DNA of 64,000 nt from Tribonema minus (Eukaryota; Sar; Xanthophyceae; Tribonematales; Tribonemataceae): contig JAFCMP010000046.1 of the NCBI GenBank assembly GCA_017506865.1, positions 558,001 to 622,000 of the forward strand, written 5' to 3'. Below, piece after piece: positions 11,701-25,700 of the stretch (position 1 is the stretch's first letter; each line of letters opens with the position of its first letter). Under the pieces are notes generated by a model that did no database searches, was not told the origin of the DNA, and saw nothing but the letters and a program-made list of their open reading frames with translations. Both the position numbers and the translations under genes were made by a program.

Positions 11701-14700
11701 GCCCCTGTGTAATGTGTTCAGATCTGGCGCCTGCCACAAGTCCTCTGCAACGCCGGAGCCTCATTGCTGACGTGCACATTGATGAGCGCGTTCGGCAATG
11801 GTGCTCAATCTGTTTATGGACATGGCGCCAAGCCACATGTACCACAAGATATGCGTGACATGATCTCCATGATTGCTGCTACGCGGCACTTGCAGCAGTC
11901 CTCAGCTGGTGCGCATCTGGCATGGTGCCACTTTGTTACCCTTACAAAGAACAATGCTGATCCCAATGCATTTGTACAGCCAGTACTTGCTTCATCAGTG
12001 CTCTAGGGTGCTGGTGCTGCCTCAAGTGCGTGCGCGTTTGCCGCAGGCTTACCTCAGTGGCATGGTGGCCAAGTGCAGCCAGCTTGTCGAGTGCGGCAAT
12101 GCCTGCGGATGCCTTGGCGACTTCCTCTGCCTCCTTGGCAGCAGCGCCTGCAAGGGACAATGAGATTACAGTTGTTGTCAAGCACTGTTTGAAGGTGTAC
12201 TTGTTCTCAGTGGGTGCGCGCCACGCGGGGGGGTTAATGGCGAGTGTCCTGTTCTGTTGATGATGTCTTGCAGATCATGCAAACGTGTAGATCATGCCAA
12301 CAAGAAAGTATACTTTGGAAGCATGATAACGAGAGGTGACGATCGCACTGGACAATGGTGGCCAGCAGCGACCAGGGATAACAGCACGTCGCAGCGGCAA
12401 CTGTAACCTGCAGACCTGGTGCCATGCTTGTTTTGAAAGTTGCACAGACCATATGCTACGGGTATACAAGCCTGGAAGCTGTGCTTTCAAGCCGCAACTG
12501 TGGAGACGCACCTACGGACTGGCACGGCGCGGCGCGCATCATGGCCTTGACGGCCTCAACGCGGCGGCGCAGCGCGGGGCCCTCGGCCGCAGCGCGCTCC
12601 GCCTGCGCTGCGCGGCGCACAGAGCGCTGCCTCTCGTGCAGGCCCTCGTTCTCCTCCTCTTGAACCTAAGGCATGTGCGGGGGGGGGGGAGGGGGGCGGG
12701 GGCGTGGAGGGGCATTGAACATCAGGTTGTAGATACGTAGTGCGCAATGACGGTCTGGTGTGAGCGCACGGCAGGGCGATGGGCGCGCATGAGCTGCGGC
12801 GACCTCCATCAAGTGATTTTTGTGCCAGCACCTTGCACATATTATCAAGTGACAAGCATGCCAGTGATCGCCACTGTTCTGTAGTGGCCGACGCACCCAA
12901 GAAATCCGCGGGGGCGCTAGCGCAGCATGCACACACCATGTACATACCTTTTTGCGCAGCGACTTGAGCGCCTCGGAGGCGGCCGCGGCAGCAGCGGGGC
13001 CCGCCGCGCCGTGCGACTCCGCCGCCGCCGCGGCAGCAGCGGCGCCGCCGATTGCTACCAGAACTGCTTCGATCTGCGCCTCCACAGCGGCGGTGGCGGC
13101 AGCGAAGCGCGGGGAGTGCTGCAGCACTTCCACCAGGGCGGCGATGCCGTCTTTGTTGGAGTCTGACGCGGCGGTCTCGGAGGCGGAGGGCGCGGCCGCT
13201 GCGGCGTGGCGCGCGACGAGGGCGTCGAGCTCCGCGTTGAGCTCTGCCACGACGCCGCCTGCGGATGGCAGAGATGGGGATGGGTGTGGCGATGGGTTGT
13301 GTGGGGGGTGAGATGCGGCGAGGGGGAGGAGGGGGTAGGCAGGGTGTGTGTGTGCGGTAGTTGCAGGGTGGCCAATGCGGCACCTCTTTTGGAGTGCCGT
13401 CACGAGATGCAAAACGCAGATGCCGGCACACGGTACTCGTCTCTGGGATCACAGACTGTGCTGTTGTGCTGTTCAATGGCATGTTCAACTGTGACTGCAG
13501 CGCGTCAGCCAGCACTTGCGCGCCATGACCGTGTGGTGACATGGCACCCCAGAAAGGGGAGGCAATCCTGCTAGCCGTGCACAAGCCTTTGAGCTCGGTG
13601 GCAAAACCAGTGCCACCGCCGCCGCTGCGCAGCGCCCATCGAGCCAACACAAACACAATCAGCTCACCCGCGCGCTGGTGCCTCACGGCAGCGGCCTCCA
13701 CCGCCTCCGTTGCCGCCAGCACGGCGTGGCCAGCGGCGGCAACGGCACGCTCCGCAGCTGCCGCGTCAGCCACCATGTCGCCGGAGGGGCCCTGCAGCTG
13801 GCCGTCATCGGCGAGCTTGCGGGCGGCGGTTACAGATGCGCGCGCGTCTGATAGGAGAGTCGCCGCCTGAAGAAGAGAAAACATGAAAGGGAGGGCATGC
13901 GCGGCGCGTGAGGGAGAGATGCAGGCGGTTGTTGGTGGTGTGTGAGGCATGGCGCACAGCAGAGGTGCTGTCCGTGCTGTGCATTGTGGTGGTGTAGTGG
14001 CGCATATGCGCAGCGTGAGCGTCTGGTGTCAAGGAGGCTCTGACCCCTGCAGGGCGGTAATAGGTGAGTGCGTAGGGGTTAGGGTTAGGGGTAGGGTTAG
14101 CTGTCGCAGGAGTCTTGGCATGGGTTCACACACTTTGGCTATTGCATTGCATTGCATTGCATTGCACTTATGCGTTGTCAAACTTTGCGTTTGAGCTGAT
14201 CAGACAAGTTTTATCCGCACGTGGTGACTAAGGCTAGCAGTACCCAGGAATGCGTCCTGACCCGTGCGTGACACGTATTTAAGCATGCGCTGAAAGCATT
14301 TGAACCTTAAAGCACAAGCTTATGCTGTCCTGATCAAGCATGCTTCAAATTACAATTATTGCATGTGCTTCAAGAGGTATGCAGCACACTCAAGATGCAC
14401 GCATGCTGCATATCCTGCTGAGTCTTCCAATGTATGAAGCTGCTGACAAGAGACACCAACACCTGCAAGCGCCTTTTTGCAACAAAGCGGTGTCATGCAC
14501 CATTGAAGCGCTTTTACTCTAGGTGTCCAGTCACTGCCATTGAGCATACACATGGTGGCCTTCACAGGCGTACTAGGCAGCCATACTTGCATCTCACCTC
14601 AGCGGGGATGGTGCCAGCGGCGGTGCCGCCCATGGCGACCACCACGATACCGCGAGCCTTCTCTTCAGCCTCGGCGAGTGAAGCGCTGATTTCCTCCAAC

Positions 14701-17700
14701 TGACGTGACGACAACACATGTACAATACCGTGTACACCAGCGTTAGGCAATACAGACGTGTGAAAGTGGCAAGGTTTCAACGGCAGGTTCGCGCAGGCAG
14801 CAGGCGGACATCGATCACGTTGAAGGACTGACTCAAAGCTCTGCATGCTGTAGGCTGGCACACTGCAGCGCCATGATTGTGTCATGATGCAACTGAAGAG
14901 CGCCACAACAGCTACCTTCAATCAGTGCGTGGCGTGTTGATTCAGCATGGCCCCGGCTTTGAGCAGTGCCGTGCCACCGTCCCCAAAGCGACAGCCAATG
15001 TACCCCAGACCCCCCACACACACTTGGCAACATATACGCCCACAATACGTAGCTCCTATCACAGTGCGCAAGCGGCACTTGCCTTGAGCGACGCTGCCTG
15101 GCGACGCCCCTGCGCCTGTGCGGCGCGCTGCACAGTCCTCTGCACGTGCTGCTCGGCCTGTGCGACCTTGCCCAGTGCGCTCGCTGCGGCCACAGAGACT
15201 GCCTCTGGCGCGCCGGCGCCGTTGCTGCCGTCGGCGTCGGCAGCGCGGCGTCGCAGCCACGCCGCCGCCACGATCGCCTGCGTTGGCGCACGATGAGGCA
15301 AGGGCAGGAATGAGGTGTTGCATAAGGTTGCGAGCAGTAGTGGGTAGGGGAGAGGGGGCACGCATTGCATGGCAGGGGCATGGCATGGGGCGAAGTGAGG
15401 AGAGGCGTACGAGTGGCGACCACTTGGGGCAGGCACCGTGATACAGACGAAGGCATGTGATACGGGGTTTGGGGCCCTAACCCTAACTCTGACCCTGACG
15501 CAATAAGCCTCGAAACAGTGCAGATGTTGATGTGCACACGCCACAGGCAGCAACCTGCGTTCGCTCGCCGTATACTCCTGCACAAGAAGAGAAGACTCTT
15601 TCACAAGAATGCACCGACGCTGCTATCCCCACTGCAATGCCACAACCTCGCGCCAACAGATTACTTTACCTCGTTGGCCTGGTCCAGGACGGGCCGGCAG
15701 AGCGCAGACACGGCGGGCCCTGCGGCGATGGCAGTTGCGCTGGCGCCCTGAAGGCGCAGCAGCGCTCCGTCAAGGGTGGCCTTGGCAGCCGCGCGCTGCC
15801 TGTCCGCAGCCTCCTTGGCGCGCTGTTGAGCGTTTCAAATGCAAGTGCATACATGAGGTGTTTGCTGGTGAGTGAGTGACTGGTCAGGATTCAAGGGCTA
15901 TTGTGTGCAAGGTCATGTCCGCCATAGGTAGGTCACTCAGGGTCCGACGGTTGTCGTGTACAAGGTTACTTAGTTTGCAGATGAGTCACACGCATGCCGC
16001 GCTGCGCATGCTGGCACCATGAGAGCGAAGTATGCAGGAAAGCGAAGTATGCAGGAACAGGGCACTAGCACGATGGAGATGTGTTTAAATCTAGCAGTTC
16101 AGAGTTTGGTGATGGCATATTTTGCTCAGGATTTGGTACCCCTAGCACAGCGCCAGGCGCACTTGAACCATCAGCAGAGCAAAGAACTGCGCGTGCAATT
16201 TGTGATCTACCTGGGCAGATGTGGTGGTGGCGTCCAGTGCCGTAAGCCTAGCTCCAAAGGCTTCTACCAGATGGCGGGCACCTGAGGGATCCGTGTTGGC
16301 AGTTGAGCCTGCACAAGAAAAGCAAGATCGACATTCGGAGAGTGATGTGAGGCCTCACAATCACATACAAGTCAAACACGCCACATTCAGGGTCAACATA
16401 CAGTGAGATTCACTCGATGATGACTGCATCTGCGACAGAAATTGTATCGTCTCAGCGCCCACCATGCTCATCGATTGGACCAACACACACCAAACGTGAT
16501 GCGCTACGCGAGCCCATACCCCAAGTCACCCGGCCACAACCCCCCCCTCCCCCCCCCTTACCACCCCCACTCACCTGCAGTCACAGCCGCGTTGGCCTCG
16601 CCAGCGGCCGTCTCCGCCCCCTCAAGGGCAGCCACGACCCTGGAGTCACCGCCAACCTCAGCCTGCAGCGCCGCTGCCGTCATGACGCTGTAGCGCTCGG
16701 TGGCGGCGGACAGCGCGGCGGCGACGGCGCTCCATTCGCGCGCAGAGCGCTCCGCCGCGGCGACGGCGCGAGCAGCCACCGCCTCCGCGGCCTCCACCCT
16801 GAGGCGCAGAGGGCGTGCGGGGGGGGGTTTCAGCGGCTTGGCGCAGCGCGCTGCGGGGTGATGAGTTGCGTGGCGTGCCGGGCGGCGCGCCAGCAATAGC
16901 GCGCCTCACCACATTGAGTTCATAAGAAGCCCACACACAGTCCGCCAAGAGTACAAACACCACCGCGTGACGTTGAGTTCGTAAGGAGTACACACACAGT
17001 CCAGCTAGAGTACAAACATAATGCACAAAGCACCACAGTGCTCTGCATGTACTCACTTTCTGGCGGCCTCCGTGGCGGCGGCCTCCTCGTCCGCACCGGC
17101 AGCATCGCCCTGCAGCATGTCGGCGACGAGCGGGCGCAGCGCGCGCTGCTGCGAGGCGTGCAGCGCCGCGTCAGCGCTCTCCATGGCCGTGCGCACCTGC
17201 GTGTGCAAGAGCGAGAGGCGCGATGGACGGAGTGAGCACATGACAGGGACGGAGTGATCGTCGGTGAGTGATGTGCATTGCAAGGCGATCGTTGCAGACA
17301 AGTGCTGCCAAGAGCGGCTGCTTACCAGAGGCACCTGAGCAATGCAGTACTAGCGCACAAGCAACAAGGCGGCAGTCCGTGAACTGAGTGTGTATCGCCC
17401 ACGAGCACGGTCACAGCAAGTGCGCTGCGCGCGGGCGCTTCTATATTCAAGTTCACCACATACCGTGACGCCCGTGCTGCCTACATTGCATTGCATAGAA
17501 GTACATGTATATAAGTGTGTCTTGTGAAATATATGCATGTGTCAATTGCGGCTCACCTCGTCCATGGTGCGCTCCTGCAGGTTGGCAGCAACCAGCGAGG
17601 AGCGCGCGGCCTGCAGCGACTCTGCGCATGCCCTCAGCTTGGCGAGGGCCGCGCCGCGGCGGCGCAGGAAGGCGGCGGCGCGCAGCTTGCCCTGGCTGGT

Positions 17701-19714
17701 GGCCTCCTCCACCTCTTTGACCTGGCGGGCGGCACAGCAGCAGCAGTGGCGCGTGCGTGGGGGGGTGAGGGACAAGACGCGCTGCGAGCGTATGCGCAAC
17801 TGCTGGAGAACAGTGAGAGAAGAGGTGGCTGCTGCGCATGTAGTGCCACGAGCGCCATAGACATAGACTAACGCTGTTAACTGCTGCTGCTGCTGCTGCT
17901 GATGTATACTTCGAAGAAGTTCCCAAGCACGGGGAAACCGCACGCGGAGCAAGCAACAGGGCTCATGCGCTGGGTCACCTTGGCGGCGGCGATCTGCGTG
18001 AGGGCCTCCATATCGTGGGCGTTGTCGCCCTTGCGCACGCAGCGACGAGCATCCGCCACGGCGGCGGCAGCAGCCGTTGCGGGGGCGTCGCATATGGTGA
18101 GCAGTGCCACGCCAGCCTCGGGGTCCTCGGCAGCAGACGCGCGCAGCTGGGGGCAGGAAACGGCAAGCATAGATCCAGGTGAGAAGAAATGCTATGGTGA
18201 GAGGATTTAGATGCCGCTGCTGATGCCCGATACCATCTTGGAGTCTCTGTTCCAGGAGCACTTTCAAATGGATGGATTGCTTGGCTGCGCCCTGGCCTTT
18301 CATGAATCCCGCTTCATCATCGCATATGCGCTCGGGCATGAATGAACGAGCCGGGCATGCAGCCATTGTAATGGCACAGCATTCAGTAGCGTTGAGCTAT
18401 GGCCGGTCATGCGCCACGACAAAATGTTCCGCCATACACAAGCAACCCACCCTGCTCGATATAATCAATTGGCTGGTCATGGCGGGCCGGAACAGGCGCT
18501 CACGTCCACATTTCCTTTACATCAAGCAGCACACTGCTATAAAATGGCAGCGATGAAGCAAGTGAGCACATGACACACCTCTGTCAGGCGAGCATCCAGC
18601 GCATTGAGCTCGTGAGCAGCTGCCGCCGCCTCCCTGCGTGGCAACAACCAGGCAAGCCACAAGTGAGTACAACAATAAGTCACGAGCCAGTATGCAGGCA
18701 ATCATAGGCATGCATCCAGATATGACCACATCCAACCAGGTGCTGTCACGAAGCGCTTACATGCTGTGCTCAGTTTACATGCTGTGCTCAGTTACATGCT
18801 CTGAGGTCATCGTGGGAATGGCACGCTCTAACGCGGATCAGCAGCCAGCCGCAGCACAGGACCAGGCCACAAACACCGTCATCTTCTCTTGCTACATGCT
18901 GCGAATCAGCACTGATGGCGGCGCATGCAACAAAATGGCTCCATTTACAGTGGCAACGATCTAAGTACTGCGACAGCTCCCATCGCGCCCTTTCACTCAC
19001 CTGTCGAGGGCGTCCTTGCGCTGCTTGGCCTCAGAGAACGCGCGCTCGGTCGCCACCGCCATTGACAGCGCCGACATTATGGCCGCCGCCAGCGGAGCCG
19101 CGGAGGCGTCCTCTGCGCGCTCAATGTTGCGCCGCACAGACTCCAGTGCGGCGCGCGCATCCGCAATGGCGCCTACGACAGTGGGCTCTTCGGCCACGCC
19201 GGCGTCTGCAGCCCTGTCGTCATGGGCGACGATGGGATTGTGGTGTGGTGTCAGCGGTGGGTGGGGGTGAGTGACTGTGGTGGGGGTCATGGCATCTGCT
19301 GGTGGTATGTTGGCGAAAACAGCGATTGTCCACCCAGTGTGTATATACATGAGTGTTGGTAGTGTAGAATATATGCTGTTGGTGCGTGCCAAGGCGCCAA
19401 CAGCAAGACTGCTCCTATGTCACGGCGCTTTGGGAATGTCCGATTCGAGCAACCTCATGTGGCGCCCACAGTGCTCAGCTATCTGCCCGTCGTAGTCATG
19501 GTTTTTGATACCATATGTCAATGTCCGTATACAAATGCTCTGACGCTTGTATGGGTTTGAAGGCACCTATGCGATGGCAGTTGCTGGCCGTTCCCCACCG
19601 TGCTGCATCACCGGCCTGCGACCGTCGCGCATTCAACTTCAACTTGCGCACGCCGACACTCAGTAAACGCAGCACACACCCATGCAGACAGCAGCACAAC
19701 TCACGCAACTGCGC

Positions 19715-19790
<76 letters not shown>

Positions 19791-22700
19791 ACATCCATAC
19801 ATACCTGATCTCCAGCGCCGCGAGCGCGGCCAGTGGCGGCTCCAGGCGCGCGAGTTCGCCCTGTCGGATCCTGTCGCAGGCCTCCTTGTGCTGCCTCTCG
19901 GCGCCCAGCGCCACCTGCACCGTGTCCGCCGCTGCGAGCGTCGCGTCGGCGGCGGCGATGAAGGCGGAGGCTCCGCCGACCTCTGCGAGACGCGCTTCCG
20001 CCATCTTGCCCTCGTAGGAGGAGAGGGCCTTTACCAGGCCGGCGCGGCCCTGCACACGTGCGCGGAACAGCACGACGAGACGTCGTTTTATATTGCAGGT
20101 GTTGCGCGTTGTGAGCGGGTGCGCGCGGTGTGAGGAGGCAGCACTCGACCTTTCCCAAGTACTCGTAAGAGTGGAAGCAGGGCTTTTCTCGCGCGGCCTG
20201 ATTGCGAGGTCGCTGTACTCACTCACTTGTGACCTGTGCGCATGGTGAGTCTGAGTGGCACTGACCTGCACGCCCAGCGCGACGGCGTCGTCGTAGGCGG
20301 CGGCGTGCTTGGCGGCGGCGGCGCGCAGCGTGGTGCGGCCCGTCTCGCGCCTGTCGTCCTCCTCCTTCTGCGCCTTCTCACGCGAGGCAATCTGCAAGTG
20401 GTGGTGGCGGCGGCAGCGTTGGCAGCAACGAGATCAGGCACTGTGCTCCCAATTTTTGTTGACACGGCAAGCGTTGAGATCCCACTCACAGGTCAAAGCA
20501 ACAATGTGTGTACGGTGTCACCAGAAAACTTCACATGACAAGAGTCACACATGTACGAGGTCAGAGCCTTCAGAAGGGCATGGTGGCAAGAATCCTCTGT
20601 TGCAGAACACCTGCAGCACAGACAGAAGTCGCATCTGCCACGGCTCTCAAGTCACGCTCTCGTGCCGCATGTGTCAATTTCAAGCGCCATACAATAATAC
20701 CCTGTACAGTTACAGTTACACCATGCGTTCAGTTACAGTCACACCGTGCGCGCACCTGTGCCAGCCGCTCCGCGGTCTCCATGGCGGCACCTACTGCAAA
20801 CTCAAAGCGTGACTCCACCACGCCCTCCAGGGCCTCCAGAGCCTCTGTGTCCGCCGCGTCAACAGCGTTGCTCGCTGCCACAACGGCCGCCACGTCGCTG
20901 ATGCCGGCGGCCGAGGCCAGGGTCCTGGCCGCAGAGGCGATGGCACGCGCCTTCTCCAGAGTCTGCGCAGGGGCATTGCGGTGCAGGTGTCAGTTGATTG
21001 GCCCGTCCAATAAGCGGTGGCACACACTCGTGGTGCGCTGCGATTAACTGGGGAGTAGATGTGAGGCGATGGCGCGGTGGTGCAGGAGACGAGCTGCAGC
21101 AGGCTTCCAGGGCTGCCCGCATTGATCGGGCACACACCTGCACTCTCTGTGCCTTAGACTGCATGCATCACAGGTTTTGCTTGAGACTGCGCGTATCACA
21201 GACTATCACAGTTTTGCTGGCAATGATCAAAACGCGGCACGCGTCGCCGGCTTCATAATCCTCCGCACTGCAGTTTGAAGTTCAGGCCCGGCGCCGGTAT
21301 CCTCTCCCAACACCAGCATACCCATTTCACAATGCATAGTGTGTGTATAGGTACTCACGTCATGGCCCTTGCTGCGCGCGCGCTCGAGGCGGTCCTGTGC
21401 CCCCCTGAGGACTGCGTAGAGGTCCTCCGCAGTCTCTACAAGGGCCAGAGCCTCCTCACAAGTCTGCTCGCGACGCTCCAGGTCGGGCTCCTGTCAAGTT
21501 GAAGTTACGCACAGCGCGTAGATGAGTTGGGCACAGCTGCGATTGAAAGACGATGAGTCATGAAGTGGTGATCAGTATCGCGGTGGAATTGGGAGGTGAG
21601 TCTGCGAGCGCGCCTGCAGTAGGCGCTGTGCGAGTCCGATAGAGGGCAGTTGAAGTTGGGTCATGTGGCATTGCTCAAAACTGTGGGCTCTATTGAGACG
21701 TCGATACGTGACACCAGCGCCACGCCAGAATCTCTAGCACTGATGGGCGCAAACGATACCGCGCACGTAATGTGTGCGCTGGGCGCACTCGCCGGCGCAC
21801 AGTGCGGTATTGCCCGACACAATGAAGTGCGCACACACACAATGTGCCTGCGCTCACGACCACACAATGGCGGCTTCTTTCGGGGCTCAGGGCTGGCACG
21901 CATCTCGGCGCCCCGCTTTAACTTCAACTTCATCTTCATGTACCTCGGTCTGAGCGCTGGTGGCCGGGGCTGCCACGGTGCCTGCGGCCTGCTCTATGAG
22001 CAGCGCTGCGCGCGTGAAGGTGCGCTGCATGACGCTCTTGCGGCGCGCGTGGTGCGCCACGCCGCCGGAGCCGCCAGCATCCTGGCCAGGGGACTGCATA
22101 AGAGGGGCAATTGTTGCAAATGAGGCAATCAATTATGCCAGTGATGCCCTGGTTGGGGTAGCATTCCATGCTGTATGATTGACTGCGGAGAATTCGGGCT
22201 GATGTGCAGGTGCCGTGGGTGCAGCGGGGCTGGTTTCACCCCCACAACCGCATGCTGTGCAGCAAAGGGGCTGCCAAGACGTGTACCCTTAAAGTGCGTG
22301 AATACAGGCACGTCACACAAAGGCATCCGAGAGTATTATTTTTCCAGCAGTGCCAGTTTAAATGTGTGCAGTGTGAGGCAGGCAGCATATACTTACAGCC
22401 ATGGCGGGCTCAGGTGCGGCTGCCCTGAGGAGCTCGTCGCGGCATGCCTCAATGGCCTTGGCAGCAGTGCTCACGCTCTCTTCCAGCTCCACCTGTAACG
22501 CATGGTGGCAACGGATGATGGTCAGCAACGCTCAGAACACACTTCTTCAGCTGGTGCGCTTGGACACACTCTGAATTCATTGGCAAAGAGTTACTTCAGC
22601 AGGTCGCCATAGCAAGCGGGCACGGAACGCTCACATGCATGTGGATTCGCCATGCAGCGACGCGCTGTCACGAAGCAGCTAACTTCAACGCGTGGCCACA

Positions 22701-25700
22701 CAAGTTAATCAACTGCGTCGAACTGCACACAAGATTTGGCCGCTTGCATCCCACCTGCGTACTCCAGCACTCCGAATTCACCAAGGCTCAATATCGACTG
22801 AGCGCGCATTTGCCGCAGCAGCTGCGCACACGCGACCAGCGCTCACCTTGTCGATGGTCAGCAGCGCGCAGCCGTCGGTGATGCGGCCCAGGCGCGCGCG
22901 CCCGCTGTCCAGGTCGCTGAGCTGCTGCGCGCGCTGGCGCGCCTCGTGCTGCTTGAGCGCTGCCGCAGCATCTACGGCCTCGCGCGCGGCCAGCGCCGAG
23001 GTCATCGCCTGGGCATTGAGGGGTAAGGAGGATCGTTGAGACGTGGGAATGGGTGGAAGTCAAGCAGGCTGGACAGCCTGCGAGAGCCGCGGTGTGTGGT
23101 CTGTGCCTGCCATAAACTTCAGTTGTAGTCACGTTGGGTTGCAGGACCTTTTTGTTGTGGCGATGGTGTTGACATGTTGCAGCGTGATGCGTTCTGTAGC
23201 GTGGGGTGACCTTTAAGAGTTGACGCGCTCATGTCCCATAGGTCAACTGCGCCCAACAACGCTGATCCCTCACCCTTCGCCAAACATGTCAAATGATGTA
23301 CTTACAGCAGACCCACTGCAACATACCGCACTGTCCATGTCCACACCATTCACAACGCCCACATGTCTTTACAAATCTGCTCACCCTGTCGAGCGCAGGC
23401 CTGAAGACCTCTGGCTCCAGCAGGCCCAGGCCGCGCGCGTAGCGCACCGCGCCGATGGCTGCCTCCAGCGCGCGGCGCACGCGGCTGATGTGCTGCGGGT
23501 GCGGAGCAGAGGGATGATATGAAGGGTTGAGTGATTGAAGTTGGGGTCTCGTGCAAGTATCGCTGCAACGCCCTTCAGCACAACGCAGGATCGCGTTTTC
23601 TAATGTGCAGCCGTTGTTTCATTGGTCCATGTATTTGTACGCAAGTGACTTGGACAATGGAGTAATCCTGCCACACGTCATGCAATCATTATGGTGTCAA
23701 TGAGGCGGAGTAGCACAAGCCATGGGCACCTTCTATCGGATGTGCTGCAGCTATGGGCGCAGTGGCTGACGTCATCCTCACCAGGCTACGGCATGTAGCT
23801 CATGAATGGCTGACTCAAGTTTTGCAAAACACCAAGCTGACCTCAGCTTTATTCACCATCTACAATGGCTATAGCTGAGTGCGGCATGTACTACGTGCTG
23901 TGGTTACTACCTGATATCTTCTTATATGGTTGTGACTGCCAGGATGGCCACGTCATCAGACCTGATGCTAACGTCCCTACAGTGGTGGACACGGTGCCCG
24001 TTGCAATCATGCAACTCGGAATATACTGCTGCTATTCAGTGTTTTCTCCCTACTGGTGCGGCATGATCAGCTCTTGACCACAAGTACAGTCCAGGTCTTG
24101 CCCCATTAGTGTTTAGTGCCCTGCAAGCTGCCCCAGTGCTCATCACAATTGTTAGTGTAAGTTCAGGGCGACAGTATCGTTTTGGACGCACGCAAATGCG
24201 CAACCTTCAGCCTCTGCACAGCACGCGCACGAGAGCTACATCACCAGCAAGCCGCACCTGCACGCCGTGGATGGTGGCCCTGTCGACTGAGTTGGTGACC
24301 ATGTGCATGGCGCGTGTGAGCTTGTGCTCCATGATGCGCTCCTGCTTGCGCAGCCACCAGTGCTGGATCTTGACGGCGTAGGGCAGCAGGATGCGGTCCT
24401 TGAGCGTCTGCAGCGTGATGAGGACGTCCGCCTGTGGTCGAAGACAAACAGAACGGCTGCGTTAAAAATTGAGGTGGTGCTACATGAAGTGCGCAGCGGC
24501 AAGTGCAGCCTCAATGGATAGCAAGTGCAGCTTCATTGGGTTGCACAGGGCCATTGCCATACGAGTGCCGCACTGGGTTTGATGGTGACAGCATGGTCAA
24601 CACTCTCGCACTGAGCAATGCCAGCTGAAGGTGCTATATTATATGGCAATGACCATGCACACATGCGCAGCTGTTGCCTAGGACTTCACAGCAGGAACAG
24701 AGCAAACGCGCGCACTTCTGGAGTACAAAACAGTCTTGGCGTGAGGGTGAAAGATTGTTTCAAACTGCCGTCAAGCCACTATGCAGCTCAGAAGCGGTGC
24801 CAGCTGAAGCCATACACCGGACTTCGTTGAAACCTATGTCTGCCTGTCTGATCCCCCTGCAGCGGCCGTCCCCACGCAACGGTGACATTACGTTGCAAAG
24901 TGGCCAGTTGAGCCCCAGTTTGTGCTGGTGAGTGCGGTGCCGGCCCTTCTTCTGCCAGCAACACAAGACGACGATCAAGCCCCCCCCCCCAGCCTAGCAT
25001 TAGGGTTAGGGTCAACAACAGTGCGCACCTGGAAGAAGATCTTGGTGAGGCCGAGGCGGTACTGCTCCGGGGTGATGACATCCACAAGAGCAGGGCACGT
25101 CATCATGCGCGCGGCGGTGGCCCTGTCGCTGGGCGGCGCCGCGCCGCCAGTGAGGGACGCGCGCTGCGCCGTGTTGCTCAGCTCCTTGGCGGATGACTGC
25201 GGCGGAGGGGGTGAGGGGGGTAGGGGGGGGTGGGGACATAAGGGGGAGGGGGGGGGGGGGGGGGCTAGGACATCATGGATGCTGTGGTGACGTTGAGCGA
25301 AAATGCGGATAACGCAGCTGCAGGGTTGCTTGACGCATGGTCTGTGTATACGCAGCAAGCTGCTCTGCAATTGAGATCTGGAGATGTCATGGTGGTTGCG
25401 GCAGGCCGCCACACTGCCAGTGTCCACGTGTCATTCTGCCAGCATTGAGCGCATGAAATACGTGCGACTCGATTCAAGGTCACATGCACACATTATGGTG
25501 CTTCTGTGACCACATGTATGCTCAAGATGCGATTGTGCATACACAATGGTATTTCTGTGACGACATGTACGCTTAAAATGCATTTGCGCAACACTCACCA
25601 CGTCAAAGACACGGAACTGCTTGACAAAGTCGCCATAAGGCACTCTGGTCGGGTAGCCTGCACGCCTGATCTCCAGTGCCGCCATGACACCGCTTGTCTG

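Larger units (their letters stand above)
5762..23492 (-). other. Myosin alanine-rich tail: exons 17-50 (residues 880-2644)
   Basis: Exons 5' to 3': 23385-23492, 22847-23008, 22397-22492, 21944-22093, 21359-21490, 20756-20962, 20266-20391, 19805-20049, 19001-19213, 18579-18633, 17979-18146, 17557-17721, 17057-17196, 16575-16798, 16211-16308, 15670-15822, 15083-15277, 14598-14699, 13668-13866, 12948-13258, 12512-12665, 12053-12147, 11563-11613, 11018-11116, 10568-10795, 10126-10299, 9696-9842, 9122-9340, 8685-8885, 8115-8219, 7378-7437, 6882-7055, 6270-6436, 5762-5936. Composition is about one third Ala (26 of 73 residues in exon 44), with Glu, Arg, Lys and Val: long helices, possibly coiled coil, broken by Gly/Pro hinges. 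The last exon ends in an Ala/Pro-rich non-helical piece. No known tail domain is evident. Most exons begin and end in phase 0. Confidence 0.9.

Noticed and set aside
12556..13950. A 464-codon open frame on the minus strand
   Set aside because: It runs through three real myosin exons and their introns. Splice sites and matching phases show the true coding parts are 13668-13866, 12948-13258 and 12512-12665; the rest is open by chance in G+C-rich DNA.
14073..15498. Chromosome end or telomere
   Set aside because: The arrays are only 2-4 units long, occur in both orientations and lie within introns of one gene.
19515..20397. His-Thr and Val-Cys repeat proteins
   Set aside because: They are translations of the (AC)n microsatellite joined to a real myosin exon.
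24245..24257. Alternative donor for myosin exon 16 (after CTTGCTG)
   Set aside because: It leaves the wrong phase for the next exon. The CAG|GTGCGG donor ending the exon at 24258 keeps the frame through all later exons.
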